DNA from: an uncultured Eubacteriales bacterium
GTDB taxonomy: Bacteria; Bacillota; Clostridia; Christensenellales; Christensenellaceae
DNA length: 9,679 bases
Assembly: GCA_905193725.1 (NCBI GenBank)
Contig: CAJJPW010000069.1
Span: 1-9,679, forward strand
Direction: 5' to 3'
Below, piece by piece: positions 1 to 6,472 of the stretch. Position 1 is the first letter of the stretch. Each line of letters starts with the position of its first letter. Made by a program: the position numbers and the translations under genes. The notes under the pieces were generated by a model. The model saw only the letters and a list, made by a program, of their open reading frames with translations. It searched no databases and was not told the DNA's origin.

Positions 1-1782
1 GCCGTGACCGTTCTGTGCGCCAAGGGCGGTGTGGAACCCCAGACCGAGACCGTTTGGCGTCAGGCTGACGAGTACAAGGTTCCCCGCATGATCTACGTCA
101 ACAAAATGGATATCATGGGCGCGGATTTCTACAATGTAGTGAATATGATCCATGAAAGACTGGGCGCAAATGGGGTATGTGTACAACTGCCCATTGGCAG
201 CGAGGACCAGTTCATTGGAATTATTGACCTGATTGAGATGAACGCTATCGAATATCTGGAAGATAAGACGGGGGCGAAATTTGAGATTGTACCCATTCCT
301 GAGGATATGAAAGAGCAGGCTGCTGAGTATAGAGAAAAGCTCATTGAAGCTGTGGCCGACATTGACGAAGGAATCATGGAAAAGTACTTTGCAGGGGAAG
401 AGATCACCAAAGAGGAGATCTTAGCAGCACTGCGTAAAGGGACAATCACCAATCAAATGGTCCCCATCTGCTGTGGTTCTTCTTATAGGAACAAAGGTGT
501 ACAACCCATGCTGGACTTAGTAGTAGAGTGCATGCCTTCACCTTTGGATATTCCACCAATTAGAGGTATTGTGCCAGGTACAGATCGGGAAGAAGAGCGT
601 CCTGCTGATGAGGATGGTCCATTTTCCGCATTGGCATTTAAGATCATGACCGACCCCTTTGTGGGCAAACTGGCGTTCTTTAGAGTGTACTCTGGAAAGG
701 CCACCTCTGGCTCTTATATCTATAACTCTACGAAAGGCAAGAGAGAGCGTCTAGGGCGTATTCTAAAAATGCATGCCAACCACAGAGAGGAGATCGATGA
801 GGTAAGAGCAGGTGACATTGCAGCTGCTGTGGGATTTAAAGACGTGGTTACAGGGGATACCCTTTGTGATGAAAAACACCCCATTATTCTGGAGTCTATG
901 GAGTTCCCTGATCCCGTTATCCAGGTAGCTATTGAGCCGAAAACCAAGGCAGGACAGGAAAAGATGTCCACAGCTCTGGCAAAACTCTCAGAAGAAGACC
1001 CCACCTTTAGGGCCTTTACGGATGAGGAGACAGGGCAAACCATCATCGCAGGTATGGGTGAGCTTCACTTGGAGATCATCGTAGACCGTATGATGAGAGA
1101 ATTCAAAGTGGAGGCAACTGTAGGGAAACCTCAAGTTGCATATAGAGAAACCATTACCAAGGCAGTGGATTCAGAAGGTAAATTCGTGCGGCAGTCCGGT
1201 GGCCGTGGACAGTATGGTCATTGTAAACTGCATGTTGAGCCTTTGGAGCCAGGCAGTGGATATGTATTTGAGAGCAAAATCGTGGGCGGCGTAGTGCCTA
1301 AGGAATACATCCCCAAGATCGACGAGGGTATCCAAGAGGCGGCCAAGAGCGGTATTCTGGGCGGCTTTGAGGTAGTTGACTTTAAAGCGACGCTGATTGA
1401 CGGTTCTTACCACGAGGTGGACTCCTCAGAAATGGCGTTTAAGATCGCCGGCTCTATGGGTCTGAAGGACGCGCTCAAAAAGGCAAACTGTGTTCTGTTA
1501 GAGCCTGTTATGAGAGTAGAAGTTGTTATCCCAGATGAATATCTTGGAGATGTGTTAGGAAACGTAAACTCCAGACGGGGTAGAATTGAGGGCACAGAGC
1601 TCCGGGGCGGCGCTCAGGTAATTAAGGCGATGGTTCCCCTTTCCGAGATGTTCGGTTATGCTACCGACTTAAGATCTCGTACCCAGGGCAGAGGCCAGTT
1701 CACCATGCAGTTTGACCACTATGAACAAGTACCTAAGAGCATTGGGGAAAAGATCGTAGGGGAAAGACAAAAGCAGGAATAA
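1..1782 (+). CDS. fusA: Translation elongation factor G (5' end missing)
   Basis: EF-G is the cytoplasmic GTPase that translocates tRNA and mRNA on the ribosome. The reading frame is already open at base 1, so the gene runs in from outside; the GTG at base 4 is internal, not the start. 593 residues are visible. The G1 to G3 motifs of the GTPase domain are missing, about 100-110 residues judged from family length. Visible landmarks, numbered from the first codon: NKMD (G4) at 34-37; CGSSYRNKG (G5 region) near 160; domain II from about 206; domain III from about 303; domain IV from about 378 with GGRGQYGH near 400; the domain IV tip SYHEVDSSE with its histidine at 471; domain V from about 500. 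The stop is TAA. tuf follows after 48 bp with no terminator between, so they are probably cotranscribed. It is the translocating EF-G rather than the TetM-type or RF3 paralogue, judged from domain IV. Base composition is patchy along the gene (see findings). Confidence 0.97.
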   Translation, partial: AVTVLCAKGGVEPQTETVWRQADEYKVPRMIYVNKMDIMGADFYNVVNMIHERLGANGVCVQLPIGSEDQFIGIIDLIEMNAIEYLEDKTGAKFEIVPIPEDMKEQAAEYREKLIEAVADIDEGIMEKYFAGEEITKEEILAALRKGTITNQMVPICCGSSYRNKGVQPMLDLVVECMPSPLDIPPIRGIVPGTDREEERPADEDGPFSALAFKIMTDPFVGKLAFFRVYSGKATSGSYIYNSTKGKRERLGRILKMHANHREEIDEVRAGDIAAAVGFKDVVTGDTLCDEKHPIILESMEFPDPVIQVAIEPKTKAGQEKMSTALAKLSEEDPTFRAFTDEETGQTIIAGMGELHLEIIVDRMMREFKVEATVGKPQVAYRETITKAVDSEGKFVRQSGGRGQYGHCKLHVEPLEPGSGYVFESKIVGGVVPKEYIPKIDEGIQEAAKSGILGGFEVVDFKATLIDGSYHEVDSSEMAFKIAGSMGLKDALKKANCVLLEPVMRVEVVIPDEYLGDVLGNVNSRRGRIEGTELRGGAQVIKAMVPLSEMFGYATDLRSRTQGRGQFTMQFDHYEQVPKSIGEKIVGERQKQE

Positions 1783-1830
1783 CCAGATAGAATAAAACCA
1801 ACAGCATTCCAATGAGGAGGAATTAAAAAA

Positions 1831-3042
1831 ATGGCAAAAGCAGTATATGAAAGAACGAAGCCACATGTAAACATAGGAACAATCGGGCACGTAGACCACG
1901 GCAAGACGACATTGACAGCGGCAATCACAGCAGTACTTTCCAAGCAGGGGAAGGCACAGGCGACAAAATACGATGAAATCGACAAGGCGCCAGAAGAAAG
2001 AGAACGTGGAATCACAATCAACACAGCGCACGTAGAGTATGAGACAGACACAAGACACTACGCACACGTAGACTGCCCAGGACACGCAGACTATGTAAAG
2101 AACATGATCACAGGAGCAGCGCAGATGGACGGAGCAATCCTGGTAGTAAGCGCAGCAGACGGCCCAATGCCACAGACCAGAGAGCACATATTGCTGGCCC
2201 GGCAGGTAGGAGTAAAATACATCATCGTGTACTTAAACAAGTGCGACCAGGTAGATGACGAAGAGCTGTTAGAGCTGGTAGAGATGGAAGTAAGAGAGCT
2301 GCTGTCAGAGTATGACTTCCCAGGAGATGACATTCCGATCATCAAGGGATCGGCGCTGAAGGCATTAGAGGCAGCACAGGCGAGCGACGACATAGCGAAC
2401 AACCCAGATTGTCAATCGATCTTAGAGCTGATGGATGCAGTAGACAGCTACATACCGACACCAGAGAGAGCAAGCGATCAGCCATTCTTGATGCCAGTAG
2501 AGGACGTATTCTCGATCACAGGACGTGGGACAGTGGCAACAGGGAGAGTAGAGAGAGGAACGATCAAGGTACAGGATACGGTAGAGATCGTAGGGATGAC
2601 GGACGAGACGAGGAACGTAGTAGTAACAGGAGTGGAGATGTTCCGTAAGCTGCTAGAGCAGGCAATAGCGGGAGACAACATCGGAGTACTGTTAAGAGGA
2701 GTACAGAGGAACGAGATCGAGAGAGGACAAGTACTGGCGAAGCCGGGAACGATCCATCCGCATACAGAGTTCAGCAGCGAAGTATACGTGCTGACGAAGG
2801 AAGAGGGAGGAAGACATACCCCGTTCTTCAACGGATACAGACCGCAGTTCTACTTCAGAACGACGGACGTAACGGGAGTGATCGAGCTGCCAGAGGGGAC
2901 AGAGATGGTAATGCCGGGGGACAACATCAAGATGGACATCAAGTTGATCACACCAATTGCAATCGAGCAAGGGTTACGGTTTGCCATCAGAGAAGGCGGC
3001 CGGACAGTAGGATCTGGAGTGGTCTCGGCGATCATGGAATAA
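1831..3042 (+). CDS. tuf: Translation elongation factor Tu
   Basis: EF-Tu is the GTPase that delivers aminoacyl-tRNA to the ribosomal A site. The 403-residue product has the full family length. Motifs in order: G1 GHVDHGKT at 19-26, the switch I threonine at 62, G3 DCPGH at 81-85 with the catalytic histidine at 85, G4 NKCD at 136-139 and G5 GSALKAL at 173-179. Domains II and III follow, including the conserved [15 protein letters not shown] stretch. The start ATG has AGGAGG at 1815-1820, 10 bp upstream. The gene follows fusA by 48 bp and ends just before a strong terminator, so it is the last gene of a str-type operon. Codon use is very unlike its neighbours: I find no T-ending codon for Ala, Val, Thr, Pro or Gly. 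The last 30 or so codons return to a mixed pattern. The protein itself looks fully functional. Confidence 0.98.
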   Translation: MAKAVYERTKPHVNIGTIGHVDHGKTTLTAAITAVLSKQGKAQATKYDEIDKAPEERERGITINTAHVEYETDTRHYAHVDCPGHADYVKNMITGAAQMDGAILVVSAADGPMPQTREHILLARQVGVKYIIVYLNKCDQVDDEELLELVEMEVRELLSEYDFPGDDIPIIKGSALKALEAAQASDDIANNPDCQSILELMDAVDSYIPTPERASDQPFLMPVEDVFSITGRGTVATGRVERGTIKVQDTVEIVGMTDETRNVVVTGVEMFRKLLEQAIAGDNIGVLLRGVQRNEIERGQVLAKPGTIHPHTEFSSEVYVLTKEEGGRHTPFFNGYRPQFYFRTTDVTGVIELPEGTEMVMPGDNIKMDIKLITPIAIEQGLRFAIREGGRTVGSGVVSAIME

Positions 3043-3054
3043 GGGAAGAGAAGG

Positions 3055-3083
3055 AAGAGGCAGAGCAACATCTGCCTCTTTTT
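3055..3083 (+). terminator. Rho-independent terminator after tuf
   Basis: A perfect 10-bp stem, AAGAGGCAGA at 3055-3064 and TCTGCCTCTT at 3071-3080, closes a 6-nt loop and runs into five Ts (3079-3083). It starts 13 bp after the tuf stop and separates the str-type operon from the rpmG cluster. Confidence 0.93.
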
Positions 3084-3092
3084 GATATATTT

Positions 3093-3168
3093 ATGATAGG
3101 GGAAATAGGTTGAAATGGTATCGGCAATAGGTATGGCCACAAATGATAGACGAATGATGGGAAATAGG
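3093..3168. repeat. Short imperfect direct repeat upstream of the rpmG promoter
   Basis: ATGATAGGGGAAATAGG at 3093-3109 recurs as ATGATGGGAAATAGG at 3154-3168, differing by a 2-base gap. The core GGGAAATAGG is exact in both. The two copies lie about 60 bp apart in otherwise featureless DNA between the tuf terminator and the rpmG promoter. No function can be assigned, and it may be chance in purine-rich DNA. Confidence 0.35.
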
Positions 3169-3191
3169 ATGAGAAAAATACAAGGTATTGG

Positions 3192-3220
3192 TTGACAACC
3201 CTTGTTGATTATGATATGAT
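3192..3220 (+). promoter_or_regulatory. Sigma-A promoter for rpmG-secE-nusG-rplKA
   Basis: A consensus -35 TTGACA at 3192-3197 and -10 TATGAT at 3215-3220 are separated by exactly 17 bp. The start of transcription is expected near 3226-3228. The match is nearly perfect, as expected for a ribosomal-protein operon. The -35 box lies inside the perfect palindrome GGTTGACAACC (3190-3200). Confidence 0.9.
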
Positions 3221-3228
3221 AACAAAGT

Positions 3229-3252
3229 AAAAGACGGCAAGGCCGTTTTTTT
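3229..3252 (+). terminator. Terminator-like hairpin at the 5' end of the rpmG transcript
   Basis: ACGGC at 3234-3238 pairs with GCCGT at 3242-3246 across a 3-nt loop. A/T pairs plus one possible G-U pair (3233 with 3247) can extend the stem to about 10 bp. Seven Ts follow (3246-3252). It begins only a few nucleotides after the predicted +1. It has the form of an intrinsic terminator or pause hairpin, so it may be an attenuator of the operon; this role is inferred. The GC part of the stem is short, so termination may be only partial. Confidence 0.5.
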
Positions 3253-3290
3253 AGTGAAAAAAATTTGGCTATGGTTTTGGAGGGATACAA

Positions 3291-3440
3291 ATGCGTGTAA
3301 AAGTTACGCTGGCATGTACAGAATGCAAACAGAGAAATTACGATACAATGAAGAACAAAAAAAATGATCCGGATCGGATCGAGATGAACAAATACTGTAA
3401 ATTCTGTAAGAAGCACACACTACACAAGGAAACTAAGTAA
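3291..3440 (+). CDS. rpmG: 50S ribosomal protein L33
   Basis: L33 is a small 50S subunit protein near the E site. The product has 49 residues, normal for the family, beginning [17 protein letters not shown]. Two CxxC pairs, Cys9/Cys12 and Cys36/Cys39, make the zinc ribbon, so this is the zinc-binding (C+) form. The ATG has GGAGGG at 3279-3284, 6 bp upstream. It is the first gene of the cluster driven by the promoter at 3192-3220, and secE follows after 31 bp. rpmG-secE-nusG is the usual order in Bacillota. Confidence 0.96.
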   Translation: MRVKVTLACTECKQRNYDTMKNKKNDPDRIEMNKYCKFCKKHTLHKETK

Positions 3441-3471
3441 ATATCATTGAAAGGCTAGGGGTATACGCTTT

Positions 3472-3735
3472 ATGGCAAAAACCGTTTTGCTGGGAAAAGA
3501 AAAGGAAAAACAGCTAAAAGAGCAAAAAAAGGCTGCGAAAAAGAAAAACAGAAAAAAAGTTGGCTTTGTCAAAAGAGTCAAGAGCATTTTTTCTGAGCTG
3601 AGAAAAGTAAGCTGGCCTACTTGGAAGAACTTAGTTACGTATACGCTTGCTGTTATTGCATTTATCATTATCATGGCAATTATCACAGGTATATTTGATT
3701 TTGGTTTGGGTCAATTATTTAGCCTCATCGTTTAA
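3472..3735 (+). CDS. secE: Preprotein translocase subunit SecE
   Basis: SecE is the small membrane subunit that clamps SecY in the SecYEG protein-export channel. The 87 residues have the single-membrane-span form usual in Gram-positive bacteria. There is a very Lys-rich N-terminal tail (residues 1-35), the amphipathic region with the signature ELRKVSWPTW (42-51), and one hydrophobic span at about 53-75. The length is slightly above the 60-80 typical of short SecE proteins because of the basic tail. The ribosome binding site is weak: AAGG at 3451-3454 or AGGGG near 3457-3461. nusG begins 30 bp after the stop. Confidence 0.95.
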   Translation: MAKTVLLGKEKEKQLKEQKKAAKKKNRKKVGFVKRVKSIFSELRKVSWPTWKNLVTYTLAVIAFIIIMAIITGIFDFGLGQLFSLIV

Positions 3736-3765
3736 TTGGCGAGATAGTGAGGTGATTAATCAGTC

Positions 3766-4395
3766 GTGGCAGAAGATAAAAATAGGAATCAAACGGATGA
3801 AATGCTGAGTGTGGGTGAAACCGCAGAGGTGCATCAGGAAGAAGTCAAAGAAGAAAAGAAGTTTATCAAACAGGAGAAGACAGATAAACCTTATTGGTAT
3901 GCTGTTTACACATATTCTGGCTATGAAAACAAGGTGAAGGCGAACCTGGAAAAGACAGTGGAAAATCTGGATTTACAGGATTGTATCATTGACGTGAAAG
4001 TGCCGGTGGAAGAGACCATTGAGGTGAAAAACGGCAAAAAGCGCCATGTGCAAAAGAAGCTGTTCCCAGGGTATGTGATGATTAAGATGTTTCTGACTGA
4101 CGAAGCTTGGTATGTAGTGCGCAACACCAGAGGTGTTACTGGATTTGTGGGGCCGGGCTCTAAGCCGATTCCACTGGCAGATGCAGAAGTGCGCTCTATG
4201 GGCATTGAAAATGTCCCCATCAAGCTAGATGTAGAAGTGGGAGAGAATGTCATTGTCACATCCGGCCCGCTGGAGAGCTTTGTTGGCGTCGTAGAGAGCA
4301 TCAACACAGAAAAGCAAAAGGTAAAAGTTACAGTTTCCATGTTTGGTCGAGATACGTTAGTAGAACTGGATTTCGTCCAAGTGAAACGGATATAA
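3766..4395 (+). CDS. nusG: Transcription termination/antitermination factor NusG
   Basis: NusG binds elongating RNA polymerase and modulates pausing, termination and coupling to ribosomes. The product has 209 residues, compared with about 170-180 in many bacteria. The excess is a charged, mostly acidic N-terminal tail (1-41). The NGN domain runs from about 43 to 145 and carries FPGYV (100-104) and RNTRGVTGFVG (119-129). The KOW domain runs from about 155 to 209. The Asn-Thr pair at 120-121 matches residues that in Bacillus subtilis NusG contact T-rich non-template DNA at pause sites. The start is GTG at 3766, with AGGTGAT at 3750-3756, 9 bp upstream. The stop codon overlaps a hairpin. secE-nusG-rplK is the standard order. 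Confidence 0.97.
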   Translation: MAEDKNRNQTDEMLSVGETAEVHQEEVKEEKKFIKQEKTDKPYWYAVYTYSGYENKVKANLEKTVENLDLQDCIIDVKVPVEETIEVKNGKKRHVQKKLFPGYVMIKMFLTDEAWYVVRNTRGVTGFVGPGSKPIPLADAEVRSMGIENVPIKLDVEVGENVIVTSGPLESFVGVVESINTEKQKVKVTVSMFGRDTLVELDFVQVKRI

Positions 4396-4416
4396 AAGGC
4401 CGAGCTTTGGCCTTTT
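4394..4416 (+). terminator. Hairpin overlapping the nusG stop codon, weak terminator or processing site
   Basis: AAAAGGCC at 4394-4401 pairs perfectly with GGCCTTTT at 4409-4416 around a 7-nt loop. The U run is only four long and is followed by AAG, so it is poor as a full intrinsic terminator. No promoter is visible between nusG and rplK, so read-through must occur. It may set the ratio of NusG to ribosomal proteins, mark a processing site, or form part of the rplK leader. Confidence 0.45.
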
Positions 4417-4418
4417 AA

Positions 4419-4449
4419 GTGGGAGGGTTTCATCCCCGATAAATACCAC
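4419..4449 (+). promoter_or_regulatory. Probable L1-binding mRNA leader before rplK
   Basis: The segment has the architecture of the L1 site in 23S rRNA (helices 76-77). Outer stem GTGG (4419-4422) pairs with CCAC (4446-4449). GA sits on the 5' side of the internal loop, then a short inner stem GGG (4425-4427) pairs with CCC (4435-4437), and the 3' strand of the loop ends in AAATA before CCAC. In 23S rRNA the same parts read GUGGGAGG and GAAAUACCAC. L1 repression of the L11-L1 operon through such a mimic is established in other bacteria; here it is inferred from sequence. Confidence 0.75.
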
Positions 4450-4475
4450 ATCACGCGATTAAGGAGGTGTTCCAG

Positions 4476-4901
4476 ATGGCAAAGAAAGTTGCTGGATTCA
4501 TTAAATTGCAAATTCCAGCCGGAAAGGCGACGCCAGCTCCACCAGTTGGTCCTGCGCTTGGTCAACACGGCGTCAATATCATGGAATTTACAAAACAGTT
4601 TAACGAGAGAACTGCAAAGCAGGCGGGCCTGGTGATTCCTGTAGTGATCACTGTATATGCAGACCGTTCTTTCACATTTATCACCAAAACCCCACCAGCG
4701 GCAGTATTGATCAAAAAAGCTTGCAAAATTGAGAAAGCTTCAGGCGTACCTAACAAAAATAAGGTTGCCAAGATTACCAAAGCTCAATTGCAAGAGATCG
4801 CTGAGCTGAAAATGCCAGATTTAAATGCTGCAAGTCTCGATGCTGCGATCAGCATGATTGCTGGTACAGCGAGAAGCATGGGCGTTGAGGTAGCAGACTA
4901 A
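4476..4901 (+). CDS. rplK: 50S ribosomal protein L11
   Basis: L11 forms the stalk base over the GTPase-associated region of 23S rRNA and contributes to factor-dependent GTP hydrolysis and the stringent response. The 141 residues match the family length exactly. The N-terminal domain (about 1-70) has the proline-rich stretch [20 protein letters not shown]. The C-terminal rRNA-binding domain (about 75-141) ends SMGVEVAD. The start is ATG 4476, because AAGGAGG at 4461-4467 lies 8 bp upstream; the in-frame GTG at 4467 overlaps that site and is rejected. It is preceded by an L1-like operator and followed, within 51 bp, by a second one and rplA. Confidence 0.97.
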   Translation: MAKKVAGFIKLQIPAGKATPAPPVGPALGQHGVNIMEFTKQFNERTAKQAGLVIPVVITVYADRSFTFITKTPPAAVLIKKACKIEKASGVPNKNKVAKITKAQLQEIAELKMPDLNAASLDAAISMIAGTARSMGVEVAD

Positions 4902-4908
4902 TTGAAAT

Positions 4909-4938
4909 GTGGGAGGCCAGTGATTGGCCGCTAACCAC
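4909..4938 (+). promoter_or_regulatory. Second probable L1-binding mRNA element, before rplA
   Basis: Outer stem GTGG (4909-4912) pairs with CCAC (4935-4938). GA follows on the 5' side of the internal loop, then inner stem GGCC (4915-4918) pairs with GGCC (4926-4929), with an optional extra A-T pair. GCTAA forms the 3' side of the loop. The layout is the same as the element before rplK, with the shared opening GTGGGAGG. It lies directly upstream of the rplA ribosome binding site (AGGAGG at 4940-4945), so L1 binding could block translation of its own gene. That role is inferred. Confidence 0.7.
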
Positions 4939-4952
4939 TAGGAGGTTTATTG

Positions 4953-5648
4953 ATGAAAAGAGGTAAGAAATATTCAGATAGCGTAAAGCTATATGATAAA
5001 TTGGCTCTATATGACCCGGAAGAAGCAGTGGATTTGGCGCTACAAACTGCAAAAGCCAATTTCGATGAGACCATTGAGCTCTCCATCAAATTGGGTGTAG
5101 ATCCACGGCATGCGGATCAACAGGTGAGAGGCGCTGTGGTATTGCCACACGGTACAGGTAAGACCGTCCGCGTTTTGGTATTTGCCAAAGGTGACAAGGC
5201 AAAAGAAGCCGAAGCTGCTGGCGCTGATTACGTTGGTGCTGAGGAATTGGTTGCCAAAATCCAAGGGGAAAACTGGTTTGACTTTGACGTGTGCGTAGCA
5301 ACTCCTGACATGATGGGCGTTGTTGGCCGGATCGGTAGAGTGTTAGGGCCAAAAGGCCTAATGCCTAACCCAAAATCGGGAACGGTTACCATGGATGTAA
5401 CCAAGGCAATTGCCGATATCAAAGCTGGTAAAGTGGAATACAGAGTGGATAAGACGGCTATCATACACGTTCCTTTGGGTAAGAAGAGCTTTGACAAGGA
5501 AAAAGTGTTGGATAACATGAAGACCCTGATGGAAGCAGTGATTAAGGCAAAGCCCTCCGCTGCAAAGGGTACCTACTTAAGAAGCGTGGTAATTTCTTCA
5601 ACAATGGGCCCTGGAATCAAAATCAACCCGTTGAAATTCATGAACTAG
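4953..5648 (+). CDS. rplA: 50S ribosomal protein L1
   Basis: L1 forms the mobile L1 stalk of the 50S subunit at the E site and is typically also the repressor of the rplK-rplA operon. The product has 231 residues, normal for the family. The signature [20 protein letters not shown] is at 124-143, and the second conserved basic stretch is [16 protein letters not shown]. The start is ATG 4953, 7 bp after AGGAGG (4940-4945). A TTG codon directly before it (4950) is in frame but closer than ideal, and the protein family starts with Met-Lys/Ala here. A promoter for rplJL begins just 13 bp after the stop, so rplA may be the last gene under L1 control. Confidence 0.97.
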   Translation: MKRGKKYSDSVKLYDKLALYDPEEAVDLALQTAKANFDETIELSIKLGVDPRHADQQVRGAVVLPHGTGKTVRVLVFAKGDKAKEAEAAGADYVGAEELVAKIQGENWFDFDVCVATPDMMGVVGRIGRVLGPKGLMPNPKSGTVTMDVTKAIADIKAGKVEYRVDKTAIIHVPLGKKSFDKEKVLDNMKTLMEAVIKAKPSAAKGTYLRSVVISSTMGPGIKINPLKFMN

Positions 5649-5661
5649 GGTCGAAAACTAC

Positions 5662-5690
5662 TTGACAGGCATCGCCAAATTTGGTATGCT
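5662..5690 (+). promoter_or_regulatory. Sigma-A promoter for rplJ-rplL
   Basis: Consensus -35 TTGACA at 5662-5667 and -10 TATGCT at 5685-5690 have 17-bp spacing. TGG just before the -10 gives an extended -10 element. Transcription should begin near 5697. It lies between the rplA stop and the L10 leader, so rplJL can be expressed apart from the upstream genes. Confidence 0.88.
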
Positions 5691-5710
5691 ATTTGAGAAT
5701 TGAATATGTG

Positions 5711-5777
5711 GATACCGAAGACAGCAGGTGCGAACGCTTAATATAGGTGCGAATGCTTAATATCCTGCCGAGGCGAT
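5711..5777 (+). ncRNA. L10 ribosomal protein leader (aptamer part)
   Basis: The conserved core of the Bacillota L10 leader is visible: ACCGAAGACAGCAGGTGC on the 5' side and TTAATATCCTGCCGAGG on the 3' side. GCAGG at 5724-5728 pairs with CCTGC at 5764-5768. L10, with L7/L12, binds this RNA and represses rplJ-rplL. The terminator at 5797-5833 is the likely expression platform. The apical part carries an extra 19-nt tandem copy not expected in the family. The family assignment is from memory of the conserved sequence, not a covariance-model search. Confidence 0.85.
5726..5763 (+). repeat. 19-nt tandem duplication inside the L10 leader
   Basis: AGGTGCGAACGCTTAATAT (5726-5744) is followed directly by AGGTGCGAATGCTTAATAT (5745-5763). 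The copies differ at one base (C at 5735, T at 5754). The repeat lies exactly between the two strands of the closing stem, so the leader has two copies of the AGGTGC and TTAATAT strands where one is expected. Confidence 0.93.
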
Positions 5778-5796
5778 GAATTGGAAGAGTAAGAAT

Positions 5797-5833
5797 GCCC
5801 TTTTGTGTGCTTTGGTATGCGAAAGGGTTTTTT
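5797..5833 (+). terminator. Attenuator terminator of the rplJ leader
   Basis: CCCTTT (5798-5803) pairs with AAAGGG (5822-5827). The stem continues inward with GTGTGC against GTATGC through wobble pairs, about 13 bp in all with loop TTTG. Six Ts follow at 5828-5833. It sits between the L10-binding RNA and the rplJ ribosome binding site, the usual place of the L10-controlled terminator in Bacillota. Confidence 0.85.
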
Positions 5834-5853
5834 ATTGAGAGTTTGGTATGCTT

Positions 5854-5860
5854 GGAGGTG
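5854..5860 (+). promoter_or_regulatory. Ribosome binding site that decides the rplJ start
   Basis: GGAGGTG lies 6 bp upstream of TTG 5867, but 24 bp upstream of the in-frame ATG at 5885. The geometry favours TTG as the start of rplJ. Confidence 0.7.
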
Positions 5861-5866
5861 AAATAC

Positions 5867-6397
5867 TTGAAAGAGCAAACATTAATGGCAAAACAAGCAG
5901 TTGTCGAAGATATTAAAGAAAAGTTAGAAAAATCTCAATCTTTGGTATTTTTGGATTACCGCGGTTTGACAGTAGAAGAGGTTACGAATTTAAGAGTGCA
6001 GATGCGGCAGGCTGGTGTGGAATATCGTGTACTGAAAAACACGATGATTAGAAAAGCTGCTGCAGAGCTCAATATTGAGGGCTTAGATAGCATCTTAGAG
6101 GGTCCGACCGCTGTGGCGTTTGGTTTGGAAGACCCGGTAGCGCCTGCTAAGATTTTAGTGGATTTCATTAAAAAGGCGAAAAAGACGGAAATCAAAGCGG
6201 GAATGCTCAATGGCAGAGTGGTCAGTGTAGAAGAAGTACAGGCACTGGCAGAACTACCGTCCAGAGAGGAATTAATTGCAAAAATGCTCGGCAGCCTCAA
6301 TGCTCCTGTACAAGGTTTGGTTATGGTGCTGTCTGGTGTTATGCGCAATTTCGTATGTGCGCTTAATGCAATCAAAGAACAAAAAGAACAAGCGTAA
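5867..6397 (+). CDS. rplJ: 50S ribosomal protein L10
   Basis: L10 anchors the L7/L12 dimers to the stalk base next to L11 and is the regulator that binds the leader upstream. The product has 176 residues from TTG 5867, or 170 from ATG 5885; both fit the family (about 165-175). Conserved stretches are LVFLDYRGLTVEEVTNLR, YRVLKNTMIRKA and EGPTAVAF. The C-terminal helix after about residue 145 is the L7/L12-binding segment. TTG is chosen from ribosome binding site spacing. The frame is open further upstream to ATG 5795, but that codon lies inside the attenuator hairpin and is rejected. rplL starts 75 bp after the stop. Confidence 0.95.
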   Translation: MKEQTLMAKQAVVEDIKEKLEKSQSLVFLDYRGLTVEEVTNLRVQMRQAGVEYRVLKNTMIRKAAAELNIEGLDSILEGPTAVAFGLEDPVAPAKILVDFIKKAKKTEIKAGMLNGRVVSVEEVQALAELPSREELIAKMLGSLNAPVQGLVMVLSGVMRNFVCALNAIKEQKEQA

Positions 6398-6435
6398 GCT
6401 ATTACGCACATGAAAAAATGAGAGCATAATCTCAT
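6392..6435 (+). other. Two small hairpins between rplJ and rplL
   Basis: GCGTAA (6392-6397, overlapping the rplJ stop) pairs with TTACGC (6402-6407) around a 4-nt loop. ATGAGA (6418-6423) pairs with TCTCAT (6430-6435) around a 6-nt loop. Neither is followed by a T run, so they are not terminators on this strand. They could aid RNA processing or stability and so the higher output of rplL; this is inference. Confidence 0.4.
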
Positions 6436-6472
6436 AAAAAAAGATATTGAAAATTTTAGGAGGCAATAAAAA

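Noticed and set aside
1669..2402. Long open frames on the minus strand opposite fusA and tuf
   Set aside because: They lie opposite highly conserved genes, have Cys- and Ser-rich composition typical of antisense shadows, and show no ribosome binding site or family resemblance.
3084..3190. Possible tRNA gene or small RNA between tuf and rpmG
   Set aside because: No cloverleaf arms, no TTCGA-type loop and no promoter or terminator pair were found; only a short direct repeat is visible.
2850..3416. A 188-codon minus-strand frame spanning the end of tuf, the intergenic region and rpmG
   Set aside because: It runs antisense through a terminator, a promoter and rpmG. Its composition is low-complexity hydrophobic from A/T-rich DNA and it matches no family.
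4467..4475. GTG start for rplK
   Set aside because: It overlaps the AAGGAGG site itself; ATG 4476 has ideal spacing and gives the standard L11 N-terminus.
5795..5866. Upstream ATG extension of rplJ
   Set aside because: The ATG lies inside the attenuator hairpin, the added 24 residues have no counterpart in L10, and a strong ribosome binding site exists further downstream.
6418..6435. Terminator on the minus strand between rplJ and rplL
   Set aside because: The 6-bp AT-rich stem has A runs on both sides that read as T runs in reverse, but there is no minus-strand gene for it to serve.
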